From assembly GCA_017527825.1 (NCBI GenBank), contig JAFXPO010000011.1:1-64000 (forward strand): DNA of 64,000 nt, written 5' to 3'. This DNA is from Oscillospiraceae bacterium. GTDB taxonomy: Bacteria; Bacillota; Clostridia; Oscillospirales; Oscillospiraceae. The position numbers and the translations under genes are program-made. A model generated the notes under the pieces. That model worked only from the letters and a program-made list of their open reading frames with translations. It did no database searches and was not told the origin of the DNA. This document shows, piece after piece, positions 36,070 to 44,999 of this stretch. Numbering within the stretch: the first letter of the stretch is position 1; each line of letters starts with the position of its first letter.

Positions 36070-36471
36070 ATGGCAAGCGAGAAGGAACTGATCGAACTGG
36101 CGACCGCGATGCTGGACAAGGCGTATATCCCCTATTCCCAATTCCCGGTGGGCGCGGCGCTGGAGTGCGAGGACGGCGCGGTGTTCGGCGGCTGCAACAT
36201 CGAAAACGCCAGCTACGGCCTCACCAACTGCGCCGAGCGCACCGCGGCGTTCAAGGCGGTGAGTGAGGGACACACCCGCTTCAAGCGCATCGTCATTGCT
36301 GGTCGCTGCGAGGATTACTGCTGGCCCTGCGGCGCGTGCCGTCAGGTGCTCAACGAGTTCGGCGGACCGGGGCTGGAGATCATCTGCCTCAACGGTAAGG
36401 GCGAGGCGGTGCATACCACGCTGGGCGAGTTGCTGCCTCACGCGGTGGACGCCGTGTGGCTCGGAACCTGA
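36070..36471 (+). CDS. cdd: Cytidine deaminase
   Basis: The 133-residue protein deaminates cytidine and deoxycytidine in pyrimidine salvage. The zinc-site motifs are NCAERTA (about residue 54, Cys-Ala-Glu with the proton-shuttling Glu) and PCGACRQVL (about 87). The N-terminus AYIPYSQFPVGAALE is typical of the homotetrameric form. AAAGGAGG lies before the ATG at 36070, 16 bases after the lipoprotein stop; the longer frame upstream is part of the preceding gene. Confidence 0.96.
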   Translation: MASEKELIELATAMLDKAYIPYSQFPVGAALECEDGAVFGGCNIENASYGLTNCAERTAAFKAVSEGHTRFKRIVIAGRCEDYCWPCGACRQVLNEFGGPGLEIICLNGKGEAVHTTLGELLPHAVDAVWLGT

Positions 36472-36473
36472 AT

Positions 36474-36503
36474 AAAAAACAGCCCCGATCGGGGCTGTTT
36501 TTT
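36474..36503. terminator. Bidirectional terminator
   Basis: A perfect 30-base palindrome (AAAAAACAGCCCCGA and its complement) lies between converging cdd and the deacetylase-SLH gene. Confidence 0.95.
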
Positions 36504-38223
36504 ATTGGCTCGGGAGCATGGCGCAAAACGCGCTGAGCATGACCGCCCAGTCCGCGCGGGGAATCGGCGCGGTCAGCGCCGTGAGTCCGCGGGCGGGAAT
36601 GTTGTGGGCGGCGCACCAGCGCAGGGCGTCCTGCGCATAGTCGCTGGCGTCGGGGAAGACCGTATCCGCGGCGGCGGAGAAGTCTGTGTCGAGCCCCGCG
36701 CCGGCGGCGAAGCGGTAGAGCACCACCGCCGCCTGCTCGCGGGTGAGGGCGACGTCAGGGCGGAAATAGTGCGGGCTGACGCCGGTGAGAACGCCGGTGG
36801 CATTTGCCCAGTCCACCGCGACGGCGTACCACGCGTCCTCCGGGACGTCGAGGAAGGCGCCGGTCGGCTCCGCCGCGGGGCTGCCCGCGAGGCGATAGAG
36901 CACCGCCGCCATCTCGCTGCGATAGGTGGTGCGCTGCGGGGAGAAGTGCCAGCTGCCGGTGCCGGACATCAAGCCGCGCTCGATCACGTCGTCCACTGCG
37001 GCAAGGTAGGACGCGTTGGGCGTCAGGTCGCGGAAGATTGCGCCGTGTTCGGTTTTGAGTACCGTCAGTTCCGCGCTCTCGCGCAGACCGTCCCTGCGGG
37101 CGATGATCCGCGTCAGGCTGCCGAGCGCAACGCTCCCGTCGCAGACGACGCCGGAGTCGGCGGGGTCGCTGCCGTCTGTGGTGCAGTAGTAGGTGATGCC
37201 GTCGGTTTCACACAGGAGAGTGATCACGCCGCCGGTCTCGTCGATGATCTGCGGCTTTGCCACGCGCCCGGCTACGGTGAGCGCAGCCTCCTCGGTGCGG
37301 GTGGCGAAGCGGTCGTAGCCCGCCACGCGAAGCTGGATGGTTTCCCGCGTCCGCAGCGGCTCGGTGTAGACGGGGCTGGCGAGGGTCGGGGCGGAGCCGT
37401 CGGTAGTGTAGTGGAAGGTAAGCCCCTCGTCGCCGGAGACGGTGACGGTGGCAAGCCCCGTCACGTCGTCGAGAACGGAGATGAGCTGCGGCGCGCTGTA
37501 GGCGTCCAGCGTGACGCCCTTGTTGGGGGCGCTGGTGTAAACGTGGCCGTTTTCCAGCTCGATGCCCCGGCGGCGGAACAGCTCCGACACCGTGACGAAC
37601 TCATAGCCCCGCTCGCGTAGGGTATCGATGGCGCGCAGCGCGCCGTCGATGGTGGAACGGTAGGAGTCGTGCATGAGCACGATGGCGCCGTCATATGCGC
37701 CGCGCAGGATGGCGGCGCACACCGCGTCGGCGTTGCGGGACTCCCAGTCGCGGGTGTCCACGCTCCAGAGGATCATCGGGCGGTCGACGGTTTTGCGGAT
37801 CGTCTCGCTGTTCTGCCCGTAGGGGATGCGCACCAGATCGACGTAGGGCGCGCCGAGGGCGGTGTAGAGGGAATCCTCCACGGTGGTGACCTCCCGGCGC
37901 ATCTCGGCGGCGGTGAGCTTGCGGAACTGCGCGTGGCGGTCGGTGTGATTGGCGGCTTGACAGCCGATGCTCTGCATCCGCTCCGCCAGCGCGCTGTACC
38001 GGTACAGCCCGTTGCCGCCGTTGTGACCGTTCAGGAAAAAGGTGGCGGGGACGCCCCGCGCCTCAAGCGCGTCGAGCAGCTGCCCGGTGAGGGCGGAGGG
38101 ACCGTCGTCAAAGGTGAAGGCGATCAGCGGTGTGTTCGCCGCCTGCGCCTTCGGCGGCACCGGGACACACAGCAGCGTCAGCGCCAGCACGGCGCAGAGA
38201 AATCGATTCAGGATGCGTTTCAT
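36502..38223 (-). CDS. Exported polysaccharide deacetylase with SLH repeats
   Basis: The 573-residue protein has a signal peptide ([19 protein letters not shown]...AQA, about 28 residues) and a NodB deacetylase domain ([11 protein letters not shown], about residue 38; [31 protein letters not shown]). Two short beta-sandwich repeats follow ([21 protein letters not shown] and [14 protein letters not shown], chitobiase C-terminal type), then three SLH repeats (about residues 390-570) that anchor it to the cell wall. The metal and catalytic residues look intact, so it should act on peptidoglycan or a wall polymer. The ATG at 38223 follows GGAG by six bases. Confidence 0.92.
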   Translation of the reverse strand: MKRILNRFLCAVLALTLLCVPVPPKAQAANTPLIAFTFDDGPSALTGQLLDALEARGVPATFFLNGHNGGNGLYRYSALAERMQSIGCQAANHTDRHAQFRKLTAAEMRREVTTVEDSLYTALGAPYVDLVRIPYGQNSETIRKTVDRPMILWSVDTRDWESRNADAVCAAILRGAYDGAIVLMHDSYRSTIDGALRAIDTLRERGYEFVTVSELFRRRGIELENGHVYTSAPNKGVTLDAYSAPQLISVLDDVTGLATVTVSGDEGLTFHYTTDGSAPTLASPVYTEPLRTRETIQLRVAGYDRFATRTEEAALTVAGRVAKPQIIDETGGVITLLCETDGITYYCTTDGSDPADSGVVCDGSVALGSLTRIIARRDGLRESAELTVLKTEHGAIFRDLTPNASYLAAVDDVIERGLMSGTGSWHFSPQRTTYRSEMAAVLYRLAGSPAAEPTGAFLDVPEDAWYAVAVDWANATGVLTGVSPHYFRPDVALTREQAAVVLYRFAAGAGLDTDFSAAADTVFPDASDYAQDALRWCAAHNIPARGLTALTAPIPRADWAVMLSAFCAMLPSQ

Positions 38224-38321
38224 GGCGTTCTCCAATCCCCCCCGCTCAGGGGGTATCTCATGTGATGCGACGGCTATTTTACAACGCTTTTCTCAAAAGT
38301 GCAAGCCGCCGCAAGAAGTGT

Positions 38322-38350
38322 TTGCAAAATAACGCGTTCCGTATTACAAT
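38322..38350 (+). promoter_or_regulatory. gpmA promoter
   Basis: TTGCAA (38322-38327), 17 bases, TACAAT (38345-38350), 46 bases upstream of the ATG. Confidence 0.7.
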
Positions 38351-38396
38351 AAGCCCACGCAGATTGCACGATATTTTGAGAAAGGACGATACCGAT

Positions 38397-39143
38397 ATGA
38401 TGAAACTCGTGCTGCTCCGCCATGGCGAGAGCGAATGGAACAAGCTGAACCTGTTCACCGGCTGGATGGACGTGGACCTGAGCGACAAGGGCCGCGAGGA
38501 GGCAAAGGCTGCCGGACAGACCCTCAAGGCGGAGGGTTATGACTTCGACGTCTGCTTCACCTCCTACCTCAAGCGCGCCATCCACACGCTGAACATCACC
38601 CTCGATGAGATGGATCGCGCGTGGCTGCCCGTGCACAAGAGCTGGAAGCTTAACGAGCGCCACTACGGCGCGCTGCAAGGTCTCAACAAGGCGGAGACCG
38701 CCGAGAAGTACGGCGAGGAGCAGGTCAAGATCTGGCGCCGCAGCTTCGACGTCAAGCCGCCCGAACTGGACGCCAGCGATGACCGCAGTGCCACCAAGCA
38801 GGCGATGTACCGCGGCGTCGATCCCGCGCTCCTGCCCGCCAACGAGAGCCTGGAGACCACCATTGAGCGCGTGGTGCCCTACTTCAACGAGGTCATCAAG
38901 CCGGAGATGGCCGCCGGCAAGCGCGTCGTCATCGCCGCCCACGGCAACTCCCTGCGCGCGCTGGTGAAGTACTTCGACGATCTCACCCCGGAGGAGATTC
39001 TCGGCATCAACATTCCCACCGCCGTGCCGCTGGTCTATGAGTTTGACGACAACTTCAAGGCAGTCAAGCACTACTACCTCGGCGATCAGGAGGCGATTGC
39101 CGCCAAGATGCAGGCGGTCGCCAATCAGGGCAAGAAGAAGTAA
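38397..39143 (+). CDS. gpmA: 2,3-bisphosphoglycerate-dependent phosphoglycerate mutase
   Basis: The 248-residue glycolytic enzyme interconverts 3- and 2-phosphoglycerate. The phospho-histidine motif [12 protein letters not shown] (His about residue 11) and the second histidine in [11 protein letters not shown] (about 184) are present, together with the dPGM-specific [13 protein letters not shown] and [10 protein letters not shown]. Two adjacent ATG codons (38397, 38400) can start it; AAAGGA lies upstream. Followed closely by the LRR-SLH gene. Confidence 0.96.
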   Translation: MMKLVLLRHGESEWNKLNLFTGWMDVDLSDKGREEAKAAGQTLKAEGYDFDVCFTSYLKRAIHTLNITLDEMDRAWLPVHKSWKLNERHYGALQGLNKAETAEKYGEEQVKIWRRSFDVKPPELDASDDRSATKQAMYRGVDPALLPANESLETTIERVVPYFNEVIKPEMAAGKRVVIAAHGNSLRALVKYFDDLTPEEILGINIPTAVPLVYEFDDNFKAVKHYYLGDQEAIAAKMQAVANQGKKK

Positions 39144-39170
39144 GCAAGAACAAAATACAGAGAACCAACC

Positions 39171-41048
39171 ATGAACAAGCGTATCTTGCTGTCATCCCTG
39201 CTGCTCCTGCTGCTGTGCAGCGTGTTTACCATGCCCGCCCGCGCGGACGTTACCTGGCGGGTCAAGAAAACTGACGTCATCTATTCCGCGCCGGGGGGCA
39301 ACATCTATTTTGATAAGTTCACCGGCACGATCACCGGCGCGGACACTACCGTCACCGAGGCTGTGATCCCCGAGAAGATCGAGGGCGTTCCCGTCGTCAA
39401 GATCGGGATGCTGGCGTTCCGCGGCGGCGAGCCGTTGAAAGCGCCGGAGAGCGTCGCGTTCATTTTCGGCGCGGACGGCACCAAGCTGTCGGTCGCGGAG
39501 TACAACGCGCAAAAGCTCTCCCACTTGCGCCGCGTCGTTCTGCCGGATTCGGTGCGGGAGATCGAGGAATCGGCGTTCCAGTTCTGCACCGAGCTGACGG
39601 AGGTGCGCTTCGGCAGCGGTCTGAAGACCATCGGGCAAGCCGCTTTCTGGCACTGCTACGCGCTGAGCGCGGTCACCATCCCGGATTCTGTTACGAGTAT
39701 AGGGATGGACGCTTTCAGGCAATGCACCTCGCTTCAGTCGATCACCTTTGGCACCGGTATATCCGTCATTCCCGTCCAATGCTGCACAGGCTGCACCGCG
39801 CTGACCGACGTGACGTTTCGCGCGCCGATCACCGAGATCGGGCAAGCCGCTTTCGGCAGCTGCAAGAGCCTTTCGTCGCTCGAACTGACGGACGCCTTTG
39901 TCACGCTGGGAGACGGTGCTTTGAGCGGCACGAGTCTTGAGACGATCGAGCTTCCCAGCAGCCTTGTCACCATCGGCGCGTCTGCGTTCGCGGACTGCGA
40001 GAAGCTGACCTCCATTGTGATCCCGGACAGCGTGACCTCGCTGGGCGACCGCGCTTTCCAGGACTGCGTCGCGCTGAAAAGCTGCCGTCTCAGCAACAGC
40101 CTGACCAGCATGGGCAAATGGCTGTTTGCGGGCGATACGGCGCTGAGCACCATCGTTATCCCCGCGCTGACCGCGAACCACCTGAGCAAATGGAATCTGG
40201 CGAACGCCTGTTTTTCCCAGATTCTCATCGAGGGCTCGCCAACGGTGATCCCGAAGCACTTTATCACCGACATCGCAGAGGGCGGTCACACCAATGCCTC
40301 TTTCTCGATCACGATTCCCAGAAGCGTGAAGAAGATCGAGTATCAGGGGTACGGTACCGTTCACGACCAGAAACGCTTCAACCTCGCCGCTGTGATCAAC
40401 TATGAGGGCAGCGAGGAGGAGTGGAACGCGATCGAAAGAGATCTCTACCGCGTGTTGCCCCCGGACGAAGATAGTATATTCATCTACCACCCGTACACGC
40501 TCCAGGTGAACTTCAACCAGCCCATGCCGCCCGTCACGCAGGTCTCCGGTTTCCTGGACGTGCGAGAGACGGATTACTTCGCCGACGCGGTGACCTGGGC
40601 GAAGGAGAAGGGCGTCACCCTTGGAAAGGGCGCGGCTACCCGTTTTGCCCCGCGCGACTCCGTCAGCCGCGGCGAGGCGGTCACCTTCCTCTGGCGCGCG
40701 ATGGGTCAGCCGGAGCCGACGAGCGCCGCCAGCCCCTTCACCGACGTCGGGGCAAGCGATTTCTTCTGCAAGCCCGTCCTCTGGGCTGTGGAAAACGGCA
40801 TCACGAACGGCACGGGCGACGGCACGACCTTCTCCCCCAATTCGCCCGTTACGCGCGAGCAGCTGGCGATCTTCCTCTACCGCGCGATGGGCGAGCCGGG
40901 CAAAACCGGCGCCGGCGCGTACTATGACGACGCGCTGCGCTGGGCGAACGGGAAGTCCCTGCTTGACGGCACGGAGATATCCTTCCGCGTCGGCGCGCCC
41001 TGCCCGCGCTGCGACGTTGTGACCTATCTTTTCCGTGCGCTCGTCTGA
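39171..41048 (+). CDS. BspA-type leucine-rich-repeat exoprotein with SLH repeats
   Basis: The 625-residue protein has a signal peptide (MNKRILLSSLLLLLLCSVFTMPARA) and at least seven BspA-type LRR_5 repeats (about residues 60-330), each like IPDSVTSIGMDAFRQCTSLQSI or IPDSVTSLGDRAFQDCVALKSC. A non-repeat region follows, then three C-terminal SLH repeats (about 450-625). Such proteins are displayed on the surface and often bind host or bacterial ligands. The ribosome-binding site is weak (AGAGAA), 27 bases after gpmA; it may depend on read-through from gpmA. Confidence 0.9.
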   Translation: MNKRILLSSLLLLLLCSVFTMPARADVTWRVKKTDVIYSAPGGNIYFDKFTGTITGADTTVTEAVIPEKIEGVPVVKIGMLAFRGGEPLKAPESVAFIFGADGTKLSVAEYNAQKLSHLRRVVLPDSVREIEESAFQFCTELTEVRFGSGLKTIGQAAFWHCYALSAVTIPDSVTSIGMDAFRQCTSLQSITFGTGISVIPVQCCTGCTALTDVTFRAPITEIGQAAFGSCKSLSSLELTDAFVTLGDGALSGTSLETIELPSSLVTIGASAFADCEKLTSIVIPDSVTSLGDRAFQDCVALKSCRLSNSLTSMGKWLFAGDTALSTIVIPALTANHLSKWNLANACFSQILIEGSPTVIPKHFITDIAEGGHTNASFSITIPRSVKKIEYQGYGTVHDQKRFNLAAVINYEGSEEEWNAIERDLYRVLPPDEDSIFIYHPYTLQVNFNQPMPPVTQVSGFLDVRETDYFADAVTWAKEKGVTLGKGAATRFAPRDSVSRGEAVTFLWRAMGQPEPTSAASPFTDVGASDFFCKPVLWAVENGITNGTGDGTTFSPNSPVTREQLAIFLYRAMGEPGKTGAGAYYDDALRWANGKSLLDGTEISFRVGAPCPRCDVVTYLFRALV

Positions 41049-41142
41049 CCTTTTCTGCTCCAACCAACCCCCGCGCATTGACAGGAATGTGTCACATACT
41101 TGAAAAGCGCGGTTCGATGGCGGAAGACAGAGCGAAAAAAAG

Positions 41143-41175
41143 AAAAAACCGTGATGGATTCCATCACGGTTTTTT
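41143..41175. terminator. Bidirectional terminator
   Basis: A 15-base stem (AAAAAACCGTGATGG and its complement, loop ATT) lies between the converging LRR gene and tRNA-Arg. It ends directly before the CCA end of the tRNA, so both transcripts can use it. Confidence 0.93.
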
Positions 41176-41177
41176 TC

Positions 41178-41254
41178 TGGCACCCCGAACTGGATTCGAA
41201 CCAGCGGCCTACCGCTTAGGAGGCGGTCGCTCTATCCATCTGAGCTATCGGGGC
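41178..41254 (-). tRNA. tRNA-Arg (anticodon CCT)
   Basis: On the minus strand the 77 bases fold as a cloverleaf: acceptor GCCCCGA with TCGGGGT (a first-position G-T pair), D arm AGCTCAGATGGATAGAGC, anticodon arm CCGC-CTCCTAA-GCGG with CCT, T arm CTGGTTCGAATCCAG, and an encoded CCA end. It reads AGG codons. Confidence 0.96.
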
Positions 41255-41326
41255 GAATCTGTGCGATTTGCCTAAATATTGTACAGCATCATGCGGCAAA
41301 ATGTCAATGATAAGATGAGAAATCTC

Positions 41327-41355
41327 TTGAAAATCGCGGCGGTTCGGCATATACT
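41327..41355 (+). promoter_or_regulatory. typA promoter
   Basis: TTGAAA (41327-41332), 17 bases, TATACT (41350-41355), 40 bases before the ATG, which has GGAG upstream. Confidence 0.8.
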
Positions 41356-41394
41356 ACCAGAGTTGTAAAATTTCCGATTATGGAGTGATACACT

Positions 41395-43221
41395 ATGCAG
41401 AACGAAAAACTGCGCAACGTCGCCATCATCGCCCACGTAGACCACGGCAAAACCACGCTGGTGGACGAGATGCTCAAGCAGGGCGGTGTGTACCGCGAAA
41501 ATCAGGAGGTCGTTGACCGCGTCATGGACTCCAACGACCTTGAGCGCGAGCGCGGCATCACCATCCTTGCCAAGAATACCGCCATCCGCTACGGCGACAC
41601 CAAGATCAACATTGTCGACACGCCGGGCCACGCCGACTTCGGCGGCGAGGTCGAGCGCATCCTGAAGATGGTCAACGGCGTCATCCTGCTCGTCGACGCC
41701 GCCGAGGGTCCCATGCCCCAGACCCGCTTTGTGCTCTCCCGCGCGCTGGAGCTGGGTCATCGCGTGATCGTCGTGGTCAACAAGATCGACCGCCCCGACC
41801 AGCGCGTGTACGAGGTCGTGGACGAGGTGCTGGAGCTGCTGATGGACCTTGACGCCACCAGCGAACAGCTCGACAGCCCGATGCTCTTCTGCTCCGGCAG
41901 AAACGGCACCGCCTCCACCTCCCCGGAGGTGCCGGGTACGGATCTGAAGCCGCTGTTTGACACCATCCTCGAATACATCCCCGCGCCCGAAGCGGACGTG
42001 GACGCGCCGTTCCAGATGCTCGTCTCCGCCATCGACTACAACGAGTTTGTCGGTCGCATGGCGATCGGCCGCATCGAGCGCGGCACGCTCCGGCAGAATC
42101 AGGAGATCGCGGTGTGCAACTTCCACGATCCCGACGCCGCGCCGAAGAAGGCGAAGGCAGTGTCTCTCTACGAGTTCGAGGGGCTTGCCAAGAAGCCCGT
42201 CACCGAGTCCACCGCAGGCAACATCATCTGCCTCAGCGGCATCGGTGATATCACCATCGGCGACACGATCTGCGCCCCGGACGCGGTGGAGCCGCTGCCC
42301 TTCGTCAAGATCAGTGCGCCGACCATGGAGATGACCTTCTCCATCAACGACTCCCCCTACGCGGGACGCGACGGCAAGTTCGTCACCTCCCGCCAGCTCC
42401 GCGACCGCCTGTTCCGCGAGACGCTCAAGGACGTGTCCCTGCGCGTGACGGAGATCGAGGGCGCGACGGACGCCTTCAACGTCGCCGGCCGCGGCGAAAT
42501 GTCGCTGTCCATCCTCATCGAGATCATGCGCCGCGAGGGCTACGAGTTCCAGGTCTCTCCCCCGCGCGTGCTGTATCAGGAGATCGACGGCAAAAAGTGC
42601 GAACCGATCGAGCGCCTTGTTGTGGACGTGCCGCAGGACTCCGTCGGCGCGGTCATCGAGAAGATCGGTTCCCGCAAGGGCGACATGGTGGAGATGACGC
42701 CGGTGGGCAGCCGCATGAAGATCGAGTTCCTCGTCCCCTCCCGCGGCCTGTTCGGCTACCGCAACGAGTTCCTCACCGACACCAAGGGCGAGGGCATCAT
42801 GGCGAGTGTGTTTGACAGCTACGCTCCCTACAAGGGCGACCTCAGCCGCCGCAACACCGGCTCCCTGGTCTCCTTCGAGACCGGCGAGAGCGTGACCTAC
42901 GGTCTCTTCAACGCGCAGGAGCGCGGCGCGCTGTTCATCGGCGCGGGCGTGCCGGTGTACGAGGGCATGGTGGTCGGCATCAGCCCCAAGCAGGAGGACA
43001 TCAGCGTCAACGTCTGCAAGAAGAAGCAGCTCACGAACATGCGCGCTTCCGGCAGCGACGACGCGCTGCGTCTGGTGCCGCCCAAGCAGATGAGCCTGGA
43101 GCAGTGCCTTGAGTTCCTCGCGGACGACGAGCTGCTGGAGGTCACCCCCCACGCGCTGCGCATCCGCAAGACCATCCTCAACCACGAGCAGCGCATGAAG
43201 GCGCAGCACCGGCATTCATAA
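41395..43221 (+). CDS. typA: Translational GTPase TypA/BipA
   Basis: The 608-residue ribosome-binding GTPase helps 50S assembly and stress adaptation. G1 is [10 protein letters not shown] (about residues 13-22), G2 lies around [13 protein letters not shown]3 is [12 protein letters not shown] and G4 is NKIDRP (about 128). The C-terminal TypA-specific domain includes [21 protein letters not shown] and the conserved [14 protein letters not shown]. Length is normal for the family. Monocistronic with a good promoter. Confidence 0.97.
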   Translation: MQNEKLRNVAIIAHVDHGKTTLVDEMLKQGGVYRENQEVVDRVMDSNDLERERGITILAKNTAIRYGDTKINIVDTPGHADFGGEVERILKMVNGVILLVDAAEGPMPQTRFVLSRALELGHRVIVVVNKIDRPDQRVYEVVDEVLELLMDLDATSEQLDSPMLFCSGRNGTASTSPEVPGTDLKPLFDTILEYIPAPEADVDAPFQMLVSAIDYNEFVGRMAIGRIERGTLRQNQEIAVCNFHDPDAAPKKAKAVSLYEFEGLAKKPVTESTAGNIICLSGIGDITIGDTICAPDAVEPLPFVKISAPTMEMTFSINDSPYAGRDGKFVTSRQLRDRLFRETLKDVSLRVTEIEGATDAFNVAGRGEMSLSILIEIMRREGYEFQVSPPRVLYQEIDGKKCEPIERLVVDVPQDSVGAVIEKIGSRKGDMVEMTPVGSRMKIEFLVPSRGLFGYRNEFLTDTKGEGIMASVFDSYAPYKGDLSRRNTGSLVSFETGESVTYGLFNAQERGALFIGAGVPVYEGMVVGISPKQEDISVNVCKKKQLTNMRASGSDDALRLVPPKQMSLEQCLEFLADDELLEVTPHALRIRKTILNHEQRMKAQHRHS

Positions 43222-43232
43222 GGACGATTCCT

Positions 43233-43269
43233 GAAACCGTTTCTCTTTTGTCAAAAGAGAAACGGTTTC
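43233..43269. other. Perfect 17-base hairpin downstream of typA
   Basis: GAAACCGTTTCTCTTTT and its exact complement flank a 3-base loop. No run of T follows on either strand, so this is not a canonical intrinsic terminator, though the T-rich arm may act as one. The next 110 bases up to 43380 show no gene or motif I recognise. Confidence 0.7.
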
Positions 43270-43380
43270 AAGCTTCCAAAGAGAAAATCGCCTTTGCGGA
43301 CTGCCGTGGGAGATTGGCACGCTTCAGCGCTGTACCGACGCTGTTTCTCCAAGTCGATTTGACGGTGCGCCGATTACCGC

Positions 43381-43629
43381 TCAGCCGCTGCTTTGGGCGG
43401 TTGTCGGGGCGTTTTGCACGGCGGCGGACAACAATTCGTTGAGTTCGGCGTAATTTGCTTCGATGCCTTGCAGATGTTCCCATACAGAATTCATCGCGTT
43501 GGCATATCGCTTGCAGTCCAGATCTTCACACCGCGCCGCCTCGGACATGGCGTACAGCACATCAAGCGCGTTGTGAAGCGCAACATTTTGATCGTCCAAC
43601 TTCGACCAAATTTCTTTCAGCGTTTCCAT
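43381..43629 (-). CDS. Small helical protein of unknown function
   Basis: This 82-residue acidic, probably all-helical protein (METLKEIWSKLDDQNVALHN at its start) has no signal, membrane segment or known motif. Two cysteines lie close together (ARCEDLDCK, about residues 33-38). The ATG at 43629 follows GGGGAGGGGAG, a strong ribosome-binding site; the same frame extends over 300 codons upstream, but that part crosses the hairpin elements and antisense of spmA and is not coding. Its upstream region holds a terminator hairpin and the 100-bp palindrome described separately. Function unknown. Confidence 0.65.
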   Translation of the reverse strand: METLKEIWSKLDDQNVALHNALDVLYAMSEAARCEDLDCKRYANAMNSVWEHLQGIEANYAELNELLSAAVQNAPTTAQSSG

Positions 43630-43644
43630 GCGCTCCCCTCCCCC

Positions 43645-43682
43645 AAAAAAACAAAAAATGGTGTGGCACGAAGCCACACCAT
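43645..43682 (-). terminator. Intrinsic terminator upstream of the small protein gene
   Basis: On the minus strand the stem ATGGTGTGGC / GCCACACCAT (43658-43667 and 43673-43682) is followed by TTTTTTGTTTTTTT. It lies between the hairpin element at 43703-43802 and the 82-residue gene, so it would end an RNA started upstream before that gene, unless it is relieved. Confidence 0.85.
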
Positions 43683-43702
43683 GAAAAACGCAGCCCCGTA
43701 GC

Positions 43703-43802
43703 TGCCAAGCCAACTCAATATCGCAAAAGGCGCATTGAATACAGGACGCGTTTTTACCGAAAAAACACGCCTTTCGCGACATAATATGAAGTTGGCTTGG
43801 CA
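43703..43802 (-). ncRNA. Candidate structured RNA or palindromic element
   Basis: Perfect 13-base terminal repeats TGCCAAGCCAACT / AGTTGGCTTGGCA enclose a second 12-base stem (on the minus strand TCGCGAAAGGCG with CGCCTTTTGCGA, one G-T pair) and an inner stem GTTTTT/AAAAAC. A minus-strand promoter (43808-43836) would start RNA at about 43801, the first base of the hairpin. After the element come GCAGC-TACGGG-GCTGC plus T5 and then a strong terminator. It resembles an sRNA or an attenuator leader for the 82-residue gene, but a small mobile palindrome is possible. It matches no riboswitch class I know. Confidence 0.5.
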
Positions 43803-43807
43803 CAGTC

Positions 43808-43836
43808 ACCGTACCACAAAGAAAGAAGCGTGTCAA
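43808..43836 (-). promoter_or_regulatory. Promoter of the structured RNA candidate
   Basis: On the minus strand a perfect TTGACA (43831-43836), 17 bases and TACGGT (43808-43813) with TGG before it. The -10 box is weak apart from the extension. Confidence 0.5.
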
Positions 43837-43839
43837 GCG

Positions 43840-43868
43840 GCATTGTTTTTCGCTCCGCGTCATACAGT
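43840..43868 (+). promoter_or_regulatory. Sigma-E-like sporulation promoter of spmA-spmB
   Basis: GCATTGT (43840-43846), a 14-base spacer and CATACAGT (43861-43868). The -10 element matches the mother-cell sigma-E consensus CATACAnT, and the -35 partly matches. The spm genes are sporulation genes controlled by sigma-E in Bacillus subtilis, which supports the assignment. Confidence 0.7.
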
Positions 43869-43903
43869 ACATTATATAAATGTATCGAGGGAGCGAAGCG
43901 TAT

Positions 43904-44482
43904 ATGGCGATGACCTGGCTGTGGACGGGAATGGTGGCGTTGTCGGTGGTGTTCGGCGCGATGACGGGCAACCTCGGCGCGTTGGGCGGCGCGGCGCTGG
44001 AGGGTGCGCGAAGCGCGGTGGAGCTGTGCGTGTCGCTGGCGGGGGTGATGTGCCTGTGGACGGGCGTGATGGAGGTCATGAACCGGAGCGGATTGTCCGC
44101 GCTGCTGGCACGCGCGTTCCGTCCGCTGCTGCGGCGTCTGCTGCCCCGCAGCGCGGAGGATGAGGAGACCCTCGCCGCGGTGTCCGCGAACCTCTCCGCC
44201 AACATGCTGGGGCTGGGCAACGCGGCGACGCCGCTGGGCATTCGCGCCGCGCAGCGCATGGCGCGCGGGAGCGGCGGCGCCGCCTCCGACGAGCTGTGCC
44301 TCTTCGTCGTGCTCAACACCGCGTCCGTCCAACTGTTGCCGACAACGGTCGCGAGCGTCCGCGCGGCGCTGGGCTGCGCCGACCCCTTTGACATCCTGCC
44401 CGCCGTCTGGTTGACCTCCGCCGGTGCGCTGGCGGTGGGCGTTGCCGCCGCGAAGCTGCTGGCGCGGGTGTGGAGGTCGTGA
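43904..44482 (+). CDS. spmA: Spore maturation protein A
   Basis: The 192-residue membrane protein carries the nucleoside-recognition (Gate) fold: GNLGALGGAALEGARSAVELCVSLAG and the conserved SANLSANMLGLGNAATPLGIRAAQRM (about residues 95-120), then FVVLNTASVQLLPTTVASVRA. SpmA and SpmB are needed for spore core dehydration. The ATG at 43904 follows GAGGGAG by 10 bases; an ATG eight codons upstream lacks a site. A sigma-E-like promoter precedes it. Confidence 0.93.
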   Translation: MAMTWLWTGMVALSVVFGAMTGNLGALGGAALEGARSAVELCVSLAGVMCLWTGVMEVMNRSGLSALLARAFRPLLRRLLPRSAEDEETLAAVSANLSANMLGLGNAATPLGIRAAQRMARGSGGAASDELCLFVVLNTASVQLLPTTVASVRAALGCADPFDILPAVWLTSAGALAVGVAAAKLLARVWRS

Positions 44483-44483
44483 G

Positions 44484-44999
44484 ATGAGCCAGCTCGTGAT
44501 TCCCGCCATCCTCTGCGCCGTGGGGCTGTACGGCGCGATCCGCCGTGTGGATGTCTATGGCGCGTTGACGAAGGGCGCGGAGGAGGGACTGACGGTGCTC
44601 CTGCGTATCCTGCCCTCTCTGGTGGCGCTGCTGACGGCGATCGCGATGTTCCGCGCCTCCGGGGCGATGGAATGGTTCGCGGGGCTGCTCTCTCCCCTGC
44701 TGACGGCGCTGGGCATCCCGCCGGAGACCGCGCCGCTGCTCATCATCCGCCCGATCTCCGGCAGCGGAGCGCTGGCGGTGGGCGCGGAGCTGATGGAGCG
44801 CTGCGGCGTGGACAGCTACGCCGGACGCGTGGCGGCGGTGATGCTTGGCTCCAGCGAGACCACGTTCTACACGGTCGCCATATACTGCGGCGCCGCGGGG
44901 ATCGTGAAAACGCGTTACACGATCCCCGCGGCGCTGTGCGCGGACGCGGCGATGTTTCTGCTCGCGGCGTTCGCTGTGCGGTTGTTTTTTACTTCGTGA
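44484..44999 (+). CDS. spmB: Spore maturation protein B
   Basis: The 171-residue partner of SpmA has the same fold: LTKGAEEGLTVLLRILPSLVALLTAIAMF, then LLIIRPISGSGALAVGAELMERCG and VAAVMLGSSETTFYTVAIYCGAAG. It starts one base after the spmA stop, with GGAGG inside the end of spmA, so the two are coupled. The last 11 bases overlap pepT tail to tail. B. subtilis has dacB upstream; it is not here. Confidence 0.93.
   Translation: MSQLVIPAILCAVGLYGAIRRVDVYGALTKGAEEGLTVLLRILPSLVALLTAIAMFRASGAMEWFAGLLSPLLTALGIPPETAPLLIIRPISGSGALAVGAELMERCGVDSYAGRVAAVMLGSSETTFYTVAIYCGAAGIVKTRYTIPAALCADAAMFLLAAFAVRLFFTS

Noticed and set aside
43690..43810. c-di-GMP or purine riboswitch upstream of the 82-residue gene
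   Set aside because: The hairpin element lacks the conserved core bases of both classes. Kept only as an unclassified structured element.
43381..44394. 337-codon version of the small minus-strand gene
   Set aside because: The upstream part crosses the hairpin element and is antisense to spmA. Only the last 82 codons have a ribosome-binding site.
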